Positions 1-9,592 of a DNA stretch of 64,000 nt are shown here, one piece after another. A program made the position numbers and the translations under genes. The notes below the pieces were generated by a model. It was not told the DNA's origin. It searched no databases and saw only the letters and a list, made by a program, of their open reading frames with translations. The number at the start of each line of letters is the position of its first letter. Position 1 is the stretch's first letter. This DNA comes from Ilex aquifolium (lineage: Eukaryota; Streptophyta; Magnoliopsida; Aquifoliales; Aquifoliaceae), in contig OX637394.1 of NCBI GenBank assembly GCA_951799425.1, positions 49,913,142-49,977,141 on the forward strand. Reading direction: 5' to 3'.

Positions 1-571
1 CTCCCGTAAGTTTAAAAACCTAGCTATCTTATTATATAAATATATATATAATGTTTAGGCCTTATAATTCTAGACTTGACCTACAAAAACAACATTAATT
101 CAAACTAAAGATTTGAATTTATATAAACGAGTTTGAATGAACTTGTTAAATCTACTTACTTAATGAATGATTGACATAAAATCTAATAAATAGGATAAAT
201 TTATGTTATGTGACCAAATATAAAACAACGCATGTATCGGAACGTGGTACGGGGACATGAACAATTCCGACCAATATGGTCAGTAATCTTGAGCAATCAA
301 ATATTGGGTAGGTATGCGGGTCCCACAACACGACGTATTGTAGAAAATAATTATATGCACAGCACTTCACATCGAATCATACATTGAATATCAAAAAATT
401 TAAATAAAAGCATGACTCTTGCTGACATATACTACGCGGGGTATCTATATTTAATGTTCGGCACAGTTCAATGAATGATCAGCACAACTCAATGAATGCA
501 CGAATTTATTTTTTTTTGGGGTAAAAAATGAATGCTCGATAGAAATCATTAAATAGTGAAGGGATAAACAT
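1..571. other. AT-rich intergenic DNA without recognisable gene
   Basis: No reading frame with family similarity, RNA gene or clear repeat end was seen. The stretch is A+T-rich and ends at the TAA target duplication of the Harbinger-like element that follows. Confidence 0.5.
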
Positions 572-574
572 TAA

Positions 575-2046
575 GGGCCCGTTTGCTTCGAGTATAAGGG
601 TGGTACAAGAGGGTGGTATTAGAGAAATAGTACGTGAGACCCACCTTATAACTTGTTTGTTTAGCATTTTACAGCTAGTACTATTTTCCGGGTCGTAATA
701 CCGACCCGGTATGAACAGTAGTCATAATGCCTTGTAGATGGTATTATTGAATACCACCTCCCCCTGGTATTATTTTCATGGGTTAAGTACAAACATGCAA
801 ATTGACACAAATACCATTATGTACATTTGTCTTTTTAAGGTTACAATTGTCTTTTTATAGGTCATAGCCGTAATTGTTGATTTTTTTAAGTAGGTATTAC
901 ACAGATAATGTTTGTGACAAACAAACAAGGGGAAGGATGGGATAAAGTTTAAGACTGAGTATAATATACCATTTGATAGGAGTGGAATAGAAATGACCAG
1001 GGGCGAAGCTAGGAAATTTTTTTAGGGTGGGCACACTAGTATGTCTTGATTTTTTTTTTAATAGACCGTAAAAATTCATAAATTTATATTTAATACTTTT
1101 AAAACATAGAAAATTAAAAATCGATATACTCATAAACAAAAAAATAATAATTAAAACTTCTTATCGAGAATGCGACTAATTATTATTACTTACAATTGAC
1201 TATGTTATGCTTTTATTATTTGAAAGTGTTACGAATTAATTTTATCAATAATATTTCTTTTATATATAAAATCGCGATAACAATCTTCTATTTATGATCC
1301 TATAATTTACTACATAACGACACACATTTTTATATAATAACGAAATAACCCTACAATTTTTAAAAAATTATAAAATAACATCAATATGTTCAAAACATAT
1401 TCGTACATGTCTAAAAATTAACAATTATATTAGTTGTACCTAATTTGAGATTTAATTGATGGAGACTCAATAGTTTGTGACCATTGGATAGACAGTAGAA
1501 TTTATTAAATATTAAGACTCAGTATTATATTTAATATCGCAATGTATTAGGTCCTAAAATTAGGTTTCAATAACATTGTTCAAAAAGTTCACAATTATTT
1601 AGATATAGGTCTACTTAAATCAATATCACCAAAACACGATATTATGGTGGGCACAATTAAATATGGTGGGCCAAAAGTTTTGTTTTTAAAGTCTTAATGG
1701 TGGGCCAAAAATTTTGTTTTTTTAATAAGTTTGGGTGGATTGTGATAGGTCAAAGATTTGATTTTTCAATAAGTTTGGGTAGATAGTAATGGACTCAAAT
1801 TTTTTTTGTTTTAAATGGATTTAATTTTTTAATTTTTTTGAGTAAATAATGTGGGCCTAATATTTTTATCTTAGGTTTTGGGTGGATACAAATAATATAT
1901 TATACAAATATATAATATATATACATAACTAAAAAAATATAAAAAAAATTGAGGGGGGCACGTGCCCACCCTGGCCCCTGCCTCCCTCCGCCCCTGGAAA
2001 TGATGTCTAATATCACCCAAATTTAATACTCGAAACGAACGGGGCC
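575..2046. mobile_element. Non-autonomous PIF/Harbinger-like element, split by a hAT insertion
   Basis: The left end reads GGGCCCGTTTGCTTCGAGTA and the reverse complement of the right end reads GGCCCCGTTCGTTTCGAGTA, giving terminal inverted repeats of about 21 bp. A TAA lies directly outside both ends (572-574 and 2047-2049). This matches the 3-bp TWA target duplication of PIF/Harbinger elements. No transposase frame is visible. About 1 kb of the interior is a later hAT-type element, so the original element was only about 470 bp, which is MITE size. The superfamily assignment is inferred from the TSD and terminal sequence only. Confidence 0.7.
998..1996. mobile_element. Non-autonomous hAT-type element nested in the Harbinger-like element
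   Basis: The element begins CAGGGGCG and ends CGCCCCTG. It is flanked by GAAATGAC (990-997) and GAAATGAT (1997-2004), an 8-bp target duplication with one mismatch. An 8-bp TSD with CA...TG ends is characteristic of hAT elements. The interior is A+T-rich with short repeated GGTGGGC/GGGTGGAT phrases and no transposase frame. It is therefore a deletion derivative that was moved in trans. Confidence 0.75.
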
Positions 2047-2389
2047 TAAATGCTTGGTCTCCTTAGTGAGATAATTATAGATTTCAAAGAACCGTCGACT
2101 TTCCTCGAGCTAAGTAATTGCACGGGTCGAGAGGAAAATAGATATTGATTCATTGCTCCTATGGAATATGACATCCAAAATGTTATGTCATTACTTTTGA
2201 AAGTATAAATAGCTCAATAATTTGAGTCTCACTACGCAATAAATATTCATTCTAACACAATAAAAAATTAATTTTCCATTTGAACACTTACTAACTTAGA
2301 CACTTGGGCGGTCTCAACTTGGCGCCACTACCTCAAGTTATTACACAAAAAAACACCAAAGCAACTATAAATTTAATTGACTATAATAT

Positions 2390-2607
2390 AATCACCGAGA
2401 TGAGTGGTTCAGTGGGGTGCTGGTCAAATTTTTCACTTTGAAATTAGAGGTTTGAGCCTTAGAGTCTATATTGAAGTTCAATAGTTGACTATTATATTAG
2501 TCTAGATAAGTTCGTTCTCGAAAGAAATAACGAGTACGATTAAAGGCTTCATAACCTTACCAATGAAAATCTATTAAGATATTCTCTGAACGTTCTCCTT
2601 TGTCCAA
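2390..2607 (+). mobile_element. tRNA-derived SINE, same family as the copy at 4083
   Basis: The 5' part has a Pol III box A-like sequence (TGGTTCAGTGGGGTG, from about 2405) and a box B-like AGGTTTGAGCC about 45 bp later. The body aligns along its length with the SINE at 4083-4336, including shared phrases such as ATAACGRGTRYRRTTAA and CCTTTGTCC/CTTTGTTCC near the 3' end. No target duplication could be recognised, so both ends are approximate. Confidence 0.6.
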
Positions 2608-4070
2608 AATACTTATACATCATACACATGAAATTGGAAACTGAGATTGTAATTACATTCCAATCTCCTTGTTTCTCTTTTGAATTTTTTTTTTTTTTGG
2701 GTGGGTCCCATAAAGACAATCATATGTTCAATTTCCTGAAATTTAGCTCCTTCCCACCGTAACGGGACCCACAATAGGTAGTGTCTCACCTTCGATTAAT
2801 TGCACTTGAAAGGGTCAGCCTGCACACTCTTTGCTTGTAAGAAGAAAAGAGAGGAAAGAAATCAAGACCGTCGACTTACCCGAAGTATTTTCCATTAAAC
2901 TGAAGGAAATTAAAATTAGGCATTTATAGTTAACAGCTGTCCGAAAGTAGAGTACATTATTTAAGTGGGCCCCACAAATTGTAAACTATTTTGATTAATC
3001 TTTTTAAATTTAGGATTGTCCCCAAATTGCTTGAAACACGCAGCCACCGGTCTGCCACGTAACCACTCAAGAATCTCTGGCTCTCACTACCACTTGCATG
3101 AGGACGTCGACCACGCTATTAGCCTATCAGCAAATCAAATTTTGACCCATCTAAATTTTAAAACTTTGGGCCCTTTATTTAATGAATTTTTATTTTTATT
3201 ATCTATATTTGAATTTATTAATAATTCAAAAAATTGATTAAATCTGAATAATTTAATTTAACTAAATTATAATAAATTACATCTAAATTTTATTAATTTC
3301 TTTACATAATCACTTAATTTTTTTAATATTTATACAAAAATATATTAAAAAAATCGGATCGTATTATAATCAGATCGGATATAAGTATATCCAAATTTGA
3401 TTTTATAAATATATAAGATTTCGAATTCAAATTTAAATTCTAGTTTGAATAATCTATAAAAATTATCAATTTATATTGTATTAATTAGATTCATATCAAA
3501 ATCTGATTTATTGACAGGCCTATTGCCTACAGTCCACCCCTCGGATTATAATTAATCCGACTTAAACAAGTTTTAGTGTGGGAAGTTCAAGGTGACGGTG
3601 GTACAATATAGTGTTATGCATGATTTTTTTTTTTTTTCTCATCATAGTGTTATCCATGATTCAAAACAGTAAAATCTTGAAATTAGTGAGGAAAGAAGTT
3701 AAAAAATAGGACAAGAAAATTGGGGAGGTACATGAGGTAATAAAAAGAAGGGGAATTGCACTTTGTACTCAAAAAAATTACTTTTTCTTTTCTTTTTATC
3801 TTCAAAGATTAATTTTTTTAATATTGCACCATCAATTTATTAAAATTGTTGCAATAATGTGACATTTGCCGTTAGTTTCTCTTGCTTTTATCGACGTTGA
3901 CAAAATGAGCAAAAAAACCAAACAATCGGATCATATTACAACATTTTTAATACATTGAGGGTGTAATATGATACATTTAATTTTTGAGTCATAACTCTTC
4001 CTAAAAAGTTTTTTTTTTTTTTGTCATTCTAAAAAGAATTGAGTATTTGGGCTAATGATGCTATTTGGAG
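2608..4070. other. Intergenic DNA, nothing recognised
   Basis: Contains several A or T homopolymers (for example about 2685-2698, 3626-3636 and 4009-4021) and A+T-rich sequence. No conserved coding frame, RNA gene or repeat boundary was found. The open frame at 3016-3237 has no recognisable similarity. Confidence 0.5.
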
Positions 4071-4082
4071 ATAATGTGTGAA

Positions 4083-4336
4083 GTAACCATTGAGTGAGGT
4101 GGTCCAGTAAGGTATTAGCTGAACTTCTCATCCTAAAATTTGAAATTTTAGGCTTGAGATTTAGGGTTTACATTGGGGTTCAGTGGTTAACCGCTATACT
4201 AACCTAGTTAACTTTGTTCCCGTGAGGAATAACGGGTGTAGTTAAGGGTCTTATGATCCCACCAGTGAGAATCTATCGAAAATGATCTGTGAACACTCTT
4301 CTTTGTTCCCACCCCTTTTTCAATTATAAAAACAAA
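4083..4336 (+). mobile_element. tRNA-derived SINE with perfect 12-bp target duplication
   Basis: ATAATGTGTGAA occurs immediately before (4071-4082) and after (4337-4348) the element, an exact target-site duplication. The 5' region has a box A-like GGTGGTCCAGTAAGG and a box B-like AGGCTTGAGAT. The 3' end is T-rich and then A-rich. The body matches the SINE at 2390-2607. A length of about 254 bp and no coding capacity fit a SINE mobilised by LINE machinery. Confidence 0.8.
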
Positions 4337-4418
4337 ATAATGTGTGAAATATAATTGGAAAAAAAAAAAGCGAACAGAACAAGCATTTATTATGAAGCTA
4401 AATAACTCAAAAGAAGAC

Positions 4419-4680
4419 CGGAGCTGGTGGTCTAATGGTAAAGTGTGCCCGTCTTGGGTCGCTCCCTGACTCCCATGAGGTTAGCAAGCAGGGATCGATC
4501 CACGAGGTCCTCATGCCTTACTCATTAGTGTTTCGGTGGTGGTGTGGTGAAGGGCTACTCCAAAGGGGTCTGTAGCTATAACTAACCGAACATTCCACAT
4601 CGAAAGAGACCCTCATGGTCACGCCCAGGGGTCACTACCTGCTGGTCGCCCCTCTCCCCCATTTCCGGCTTAAAAAAAAA
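4419..4680 (+). mobile_element. tRNA-derived SINE with poly(A) tail and perfect 15-bp TSD
   Basis: AACTCAAAAGAAGAC flanks the element exactly at 4404-4418 and 4681-4695. The head has box A-like TGGTCTAATGGTA (from 4428) and box B GGATCGATCC (4492-4501), as in a tRNA gene. The body is G+C-richer than its surroundings and ends in an A-run (about 4672-4680). The intact TSD and clean tail suggest a fairly recent insertion. It belongs to a different family from the SINE just upstream. Confidence 0.88.
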
Positions 4681-4695
4681 AACTCAAAAGAAGAC

Positions 4696-5086
4696 AACCA
4701 TCCCAATACATCTATTTTAGGCAAGTAAGTTATGAGAGGCTAGGGGAAAACTTGGAAGCAAAAGACAACAGCCAGCTGACAAGAAGTTAAGCAACAATGA
4801 GTCAATGAGCATTTAAATAGAATATATGAGTGGGATTGTGCTTGTCATGTCATGTCTCACTCTCTATCTCCATTGAGCTGGCTTGCCTTAATTTATCTGA
4901 TTATGAAATGTTCCTCAACATAGTTTTTGCCTTAATCCATGTGTTTTTCTCAAAGTTCCAACACCCACTATAAACAATTTCCCAAATTATATATATATAT
5001 TTTTTCACTATAACTAGATACAAAAATTTATTATGAAGACACTGAAAATGATGTCACATACTAGAAACTATATATATATATATATA
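4696..5086. other. Intergenic DNA with AT dinucleotide tracts
   Basis: No gene was seen. Short TA-dinucleotide runs occur at about 4989-5000 and 5070-5087. The second run is the insertion site of the first Helitron. Confidence 0.5.
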
Positions 5087-5726
5087 TCTATATAATAAAG
5101 TAGCTTACAATTCAAATCTCAAAAGATAAACAAAATGACTTTTGCTATTCGCGGTTGAGATCACTTTAAATTTTACTTTAAAGTTAATCTAACGACTAAT
5201 ATTAACACCCTAAATTTAATAGGAAAAATAGGGTCTTAAGGGTGTGTTTGTAGTGACTTTTTAAAAGTACTTCTAAAAATTATTTCTCATAAATACTTTA
5301 AAAAAAAAATAGTATTTGAAACCGCTCCACCACCACCACCACCACCACCACCACCATCGTCGTCGTCGCCACCACCACCACCACTGCTGCTGTCCCTACC
5401 GCCACCACCACCGTCGTCGCAGCTGCCACCCCCCGCAGCCGCCACCCCCCACCGCCACAGCCACCACGGTCACCATCACCATCACCACTGCCACCACCAC
5501 CGCTGCCGTCATCCCCGTCACCACGGTCATTGCCACCCACCACAACCATCATCGTTTCCTACCACCACCACTGCTGCCCACCACCTCTCACCCTCACTAC
5601 AAACCGATACTTAAATTTCTTTATCTCTTCTCTATGTTTGTGATTTGATTTTGGATATGAATACAAATATGTTAATTGTTTACCATTTTCTATTACATTG
5701 TGCCTTCAGGCACAGGCAATAACTAA
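5087..5726 (+). mobile_element. Non-autonomous Helitron, copy 1
   Basis: The element starts with TC (TCTATATAATAAAGTAGC). It ends with the hairpin GTGCC-TTCA-GGCAC (5700-5713), nine bases, and then CTAA (5723-5726). These are the Helitron hallmarks: 5' TC, a short 3' hairpin, a CTRR end, and insertion between A and T. No Rep/helicase is encoded. The interior (about 5323-5600) is a degenerate CCN/CAC trinucleotide minisatellite that creates long spurious histidine/proline frames. Copy 2 follows without any spacer. Confidence 0.78.
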
Positions 5727-6324
5727 TATATAATAAAGTAGCTTACAATTCAAATTTCAAAAGATAAACAAAATGATTTTTGCTTTTCGCGGTTTAGATC
5801 GCTTTAAATTTTACTTTAAAGTTAATCTAACGGCTAATATTAACACCCTAAATTTAATAGGAAAAATAGGCCTCTAAGTGTGTGTTTGTAGTGACTTTTT
5901 AAAAGTACTTCTAGAAATTATTTCTCATAAGTACTTTAAAAAAAAATATATATATATATATATAGTGTTTGAAACCGCCCCACCATTACCTCTACCACCA
6001 CCACTACCTCTACCACTGCCAATACCATCGTCGCCACCACCACCAACACCACCGTCGCCGCCATCGCCACCACCACCGCCCCCATCGTCGCCACCATCAC
6101 CGTCGTCGCCGCCACCAACACCACCATCGCCGCCACGGTCATTGCCACCCACCACAACCATCACCGTCTCCTACCACCACCACCTCTCACCTCCACTATA
6201 ATCAATGCTTAATTTTATTTATCTCTCATCTTTGTTTGTGATTTGATTTTGAATATGAATATAAATATGTTTATTATTTATCATTTTGTATTACTCTGTG
6301 CCTTCAGGCACAGACAATAACTAG
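5727..6324 (+). mobile_element. Non-autonomous Helitron, copy 2, head to tail with copy 1
   Basis: This copy begins at TATATAATAAAGTAGC, lacking only the 5' TC of copy 1, directly after the CTAA of copy 1. It is similar to copy 1 along its length: a conserved left part of about 220 bp, then a CCN minisatellite at about 5976-6190, then a conserved right part. Its 3' end is the hairpin GTGCC-TTCA-GGCAC, then AGACAATAA, then CTAG (6321-6324), followed by T. No protein is encoded. Confidence 0.78.
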
Positions 6325-6805
6325 TTCTACTATAAAATGTCAGCAATAAAATAATTAATGTCAACACTATCTTATTAGTTATTAAATAACATTTATATAG
6401 TCTATATCTACATTTATTCTACTATAAAATGTCAATAAAAGTGAAATTTTTTGATTGACTATAATAGCTTTAATAAAATAACTAATGTCAACATTATCCT
6501 ACTAGTTATTAAATTACATTTATTATTGTCTATATCTATATTACTCTATATACTACTTATAAATGTCACTATTTAAGAAATCTAGCCTTAATAAAATAAT
6601 TAATGTCAACACTATCCTATTAGTTATTAAATAGCATTAATATATTGTCTATATCTATATTGCTCTATATACTACTTATAAATTTCACTACATAAGAAAT
6701 CTTTTTGATCCTATTAGTTATTAAATATCATTAATATATTATCTATAATTATACTAGTAAATATACTAATAAATGTCACTATTTAAGAAATCTTTTTGAT
6801 TTCTT
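6325..6805. repeat. About four imperfect tandem repeats of 110-150 bp
   Basis: A unit with the phrases AATGTCAACA, CTATTAGTTATTAAAT, TCTATATCTATATT and AAATGTCACTATTTAAGAAATC recurs about four times in direct orientation. Some spacing is lost through deletions. The array starts directly at the 3' end of the second Helitron. No function can be assigned. Confidence 0.6.
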
Positions 6806-7792
6806 TATTTACTTCTAATTAACATTATAAGTTCTATCATATCCTTTGATCTTAATTTATTTCATAAAAAAACTTTATTGAGACTCCAAACGTCGAAGAA
6901 TCATTTAACATTATTAAATCAATTGCTCTTCACATCATTAAATAATGTTTCTTCTTCTCCGCCTTTTGATCTTTCACACACATTATGCCTCTCTCCCTAT
7001 TTGTTATGGATTATTGGATGTGTTAAATTTGATAAGCATTAAGCAACTGATCTTTTTGTTATTAGAGAATCTTTCGCTAATTCTCATGCTACTGCTCTCT
7101 TCTCTATGGTGTTCTAACTTCCATAGCAAGTTTTTTTCTTATTCGTTTCGTACTTTTAACTCCATACATCAATCGATTTCTTATGTTCTTAATCAAATTT
7201 TTTGCGGTTTTGAACCAAAACTAAATTGTAAGTTATCTTCAATAATCAGGTTAGTGAATCATACAGAAGCGTTTTTATCATATTATCAGGTAATTTTATT
7301 TTATATTTTTTTTTATACAAACAAAATCTGATATTTGCATAACAAAATTCGATTTTTGAGTGCGGCATAGTGGTATCGACAATATTCAGATTCAACGTTC
7401 GAGGGCTTCTGAAACCTCAAGCAGAAAAAAATTATGGTTCTGCTTTCTTTCTTGACCAATCAAAAATGCATTCAATGCCGATTAATCTTGCCTCGAACAT
7501 AGAATTGCCCTTAAAAACCTCAAGTTTTGTAAGTACTCACTTATAATCCAGTGTCTTTTATATTAATTATGATCTTTTATTCACAAGCTAAAAAAATTGA
7601 TATTCTATTAGTTAGTATTTGAGAAGTTGATTATTTTACTTTAAAATTTTTTTAGGAATCAAAACTTGCATGGCAATGAATTGTATATATTACAGGTTAC
7701 CTTTTCTTCCTCTTTGTTTTCTATCACTTGGATTCCCAGAGTCTGCAATGCCAACTTTCTTGTAGGCATGAAGATCCCTTTGATTCTTTTGT
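6806..7792. other. Intergenic DNA with a possible SINE head
   Basis: The 128-codon frame at 6945-7331 is Leu/Ile/Phe-rich with no recognised domain and is probably chance. At about 7358-7410 the phrase GGCATAGTGGT is followed about 30 bp later by GTTCGAGGG. These resemble Pol III boxes A and B, so a decayed SINE or tRNA relic is possible. Nothing else was seen. Confidence 0.35.
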
Positions 7793-8598
7793 TAGAGCAT
7801 CTCCAAGGCTGCTCACCACTTCAGCCTGTTAGCTAGTTTGACGAGCAAAATTCCAAAGTTGGTGCTCCAATCCACTCGCCAAAATAGTTGGAGGCTTCAT
7901 CCTCGCCAGATCTGGCAAGGGATTATCCACTCGCCAGTTGCTATTTCCTTCCATTTATGCACAAGCCCGATCTCGAAATCGCAGGAGGCTTCTTCTTCTT
8001 CTTGAAATCGCCAAATCTCGAAATCGCAGGAGGCTTCAAATTGGATTGAGCTTCTTCTTCTTCTTCTTCTTCTTCTCTACCTGTAAGATTATCTAAATTC
8101 AATTGTTAAAATTTTGTATTGCTTTACAGTTAAGCTCGTTGAATTTAGGGTTTCGAAAGTCATAGATCTCCTCTCTTCACTTTGAGAAATTCAGGGTTTT
8201 TGCTTTATGACTTTCTTAGCTGAAATTGGAATTTTTGGAAGTTGCTATGTTTAATGGAATTGCGTGAACCCTAGAAGATTTTGGGTGTTCAGTTGAAATT
8301 AGGATTCTTCTCTACCCTATGTTTAATGGATTTTGTTTTTGGAAGCTGCTATGTTTTGGAAGTTGCTATGTTTAATTAGGATTTTGGTTGAAATTAGGAT
8401 CACTTGATTTACTTCTTTTGAACTGTGGCATAGAAACGATTGAAAAAGAAAAGAAAATAAAAGAAAATTGTATGATTTTACTCCTCCAGGTTTATGCTCT
8501 GTAGCTTGAATATTTTTGAATTATTTTAATGAAAGTTAATTGAGGTAGATAGTTAAAATAAAGAGCGTGGTCAGAGTGAATTTTAAAAAGTAGCTAAC
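7793..8598. other. Intergenic DNA with one MITE-like terminus and a TTC microsatellite
   Basis: TTAGAGCATCTCCAA at 7793-7807 matches the terminal sequence of the MITE at 8599-9060, but no partner end was found nearby. A (TTC)n tract lies at about 8048-8075. The phrase CGAAATCGCAGGAGGCTTC is repeated at about 7973 and 8018. No coding frame is supported. Confidence 0.4.
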
Positions 8599-9060
8599 TA
8601 AGAGCATCTCCAACAGATGCTTCAAATGCCCAAAATAGGCAAATTTTAGCTAACCAAAGCCAAAAACAGCACTCCAACAGATTATGTTCATATGCTGTAA
8701 AATAGATTTTTGCTACAGTGATGCTCTAAATATAGAGCATCACTGTAGCAATATGTAAACATAATATATATTATTTTCTCTCTCTTCCTCTCATTCCTTT
8801 CATTCTCTCTCTTTCTCCTTTTCGCTATTCCCAAAAAATATAATACAAAAGGGATGATAAATAATATTTAAAAGAAGTAGTTAAAAATATAGAGAATCTG
8901 TTGGAGTGTGTATTGAAAAAGTGAGTAGCTAAAATAGAAAAAGTTGTTTTTTGGGTAGCTAAAATAGCTACTATTGTTGGAGATGCTCTAAAGTAGAGAA
9001 TTCAATATTTAAATATATTTTGAGTAGCTATTTTGCTAAGTGTAGTTGGAGATGCTCTTA
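8599..9060. mobile_element. MITE with AGAGCATCTCCAAC termini
   Basis: TAAGAGCATCTCCAAC at the left is mirrored by GTTGGAGATGCTCTTA at the right (ending 9060). A further inverted end, GTTGGAGATGCTCT, lies at 8976-8989, so either two related MITEs overlap or the right end is duplicated. Termini of this type are common in plant MITEs. Only TA can be read as a shared flank, so the superfamily is left open. Confidence 0.65.
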
Positions 9061-9592
9061 CTAAGCATGTAAATGAGGAATTGATAGTCTTTTAGTTGCT
9101 TAGGAGTTATGAGAGAGTTTTTAATTTTGTGGTGAAAAACAACTAAAACTTGAATCTTTTTATTCTCTATTGGATTGAAGCAAAATTTTAAATTTTTAAA
9201 CTTGAATTTTTTTCACGTTTTGTAAAATTTTTCGACAGGTAATCGAATTCCCTCCTCCTCCTCCTCCTCTAGAATGACCTTTCTAACTCACGGCTAGATA
9301 TGGTGTTTACAATCTTTCTCGCTTTTGCTATTTGATGCATAATTTGAACATAATATTAAATTGATTTTGTTTTTAATATTATCATAATCATACCCGTATC
9401 CGTATCTCTGATAGCAATTAAAAAAGCATGGGAAAAAATGGCATTTGATACGGCAGCTCTATGTGAAATGAGGAGGTGCGCCACACTGAATTCTAACCCC
9501 TTCGGTCCCACGTTTCCAAATATTTTTGTGATAATCACCTATTCGCCCCTCCATTAACACTAATTCCCCCAAGAGGCTTCATTCGTTCTTCA
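9061..9592. other. Region upstream of the LpxK gene
   Basis: This stretch presumably holds the promoter and 5' leader of the gene that starts at 9593. A short (CCT)n tract occurs at about 9251-9270. No convincing TATA element or other gene was identified. Confidence 0.4.

Noticed and set aside
5316..5648. Histidine- and proline-rich open frames on both strands
   Set aside because: They are produced by the CCN/CAC minisatellite inside Helitron copy 1. There is no conserved protein, and the frames differ between copies.
5878..6241. Proline-rich and histidine-rich frames
   Set aside because: Same minisatellite in Helitron copy 2.
6945..7331. 128-codon hydrophobic frame considered as a membrane protein gene
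   Set aside because: Leu/Ile/Phe-rich translation of T-rich DNA with no recognisable family, start context or neighbouring signals.
7793..7870. Complete second MITE of the AGAGCATCTCCAAC family
   Set aside because: Only one terminus is present; no inverted partner at a plausible distance could be assigned to it.
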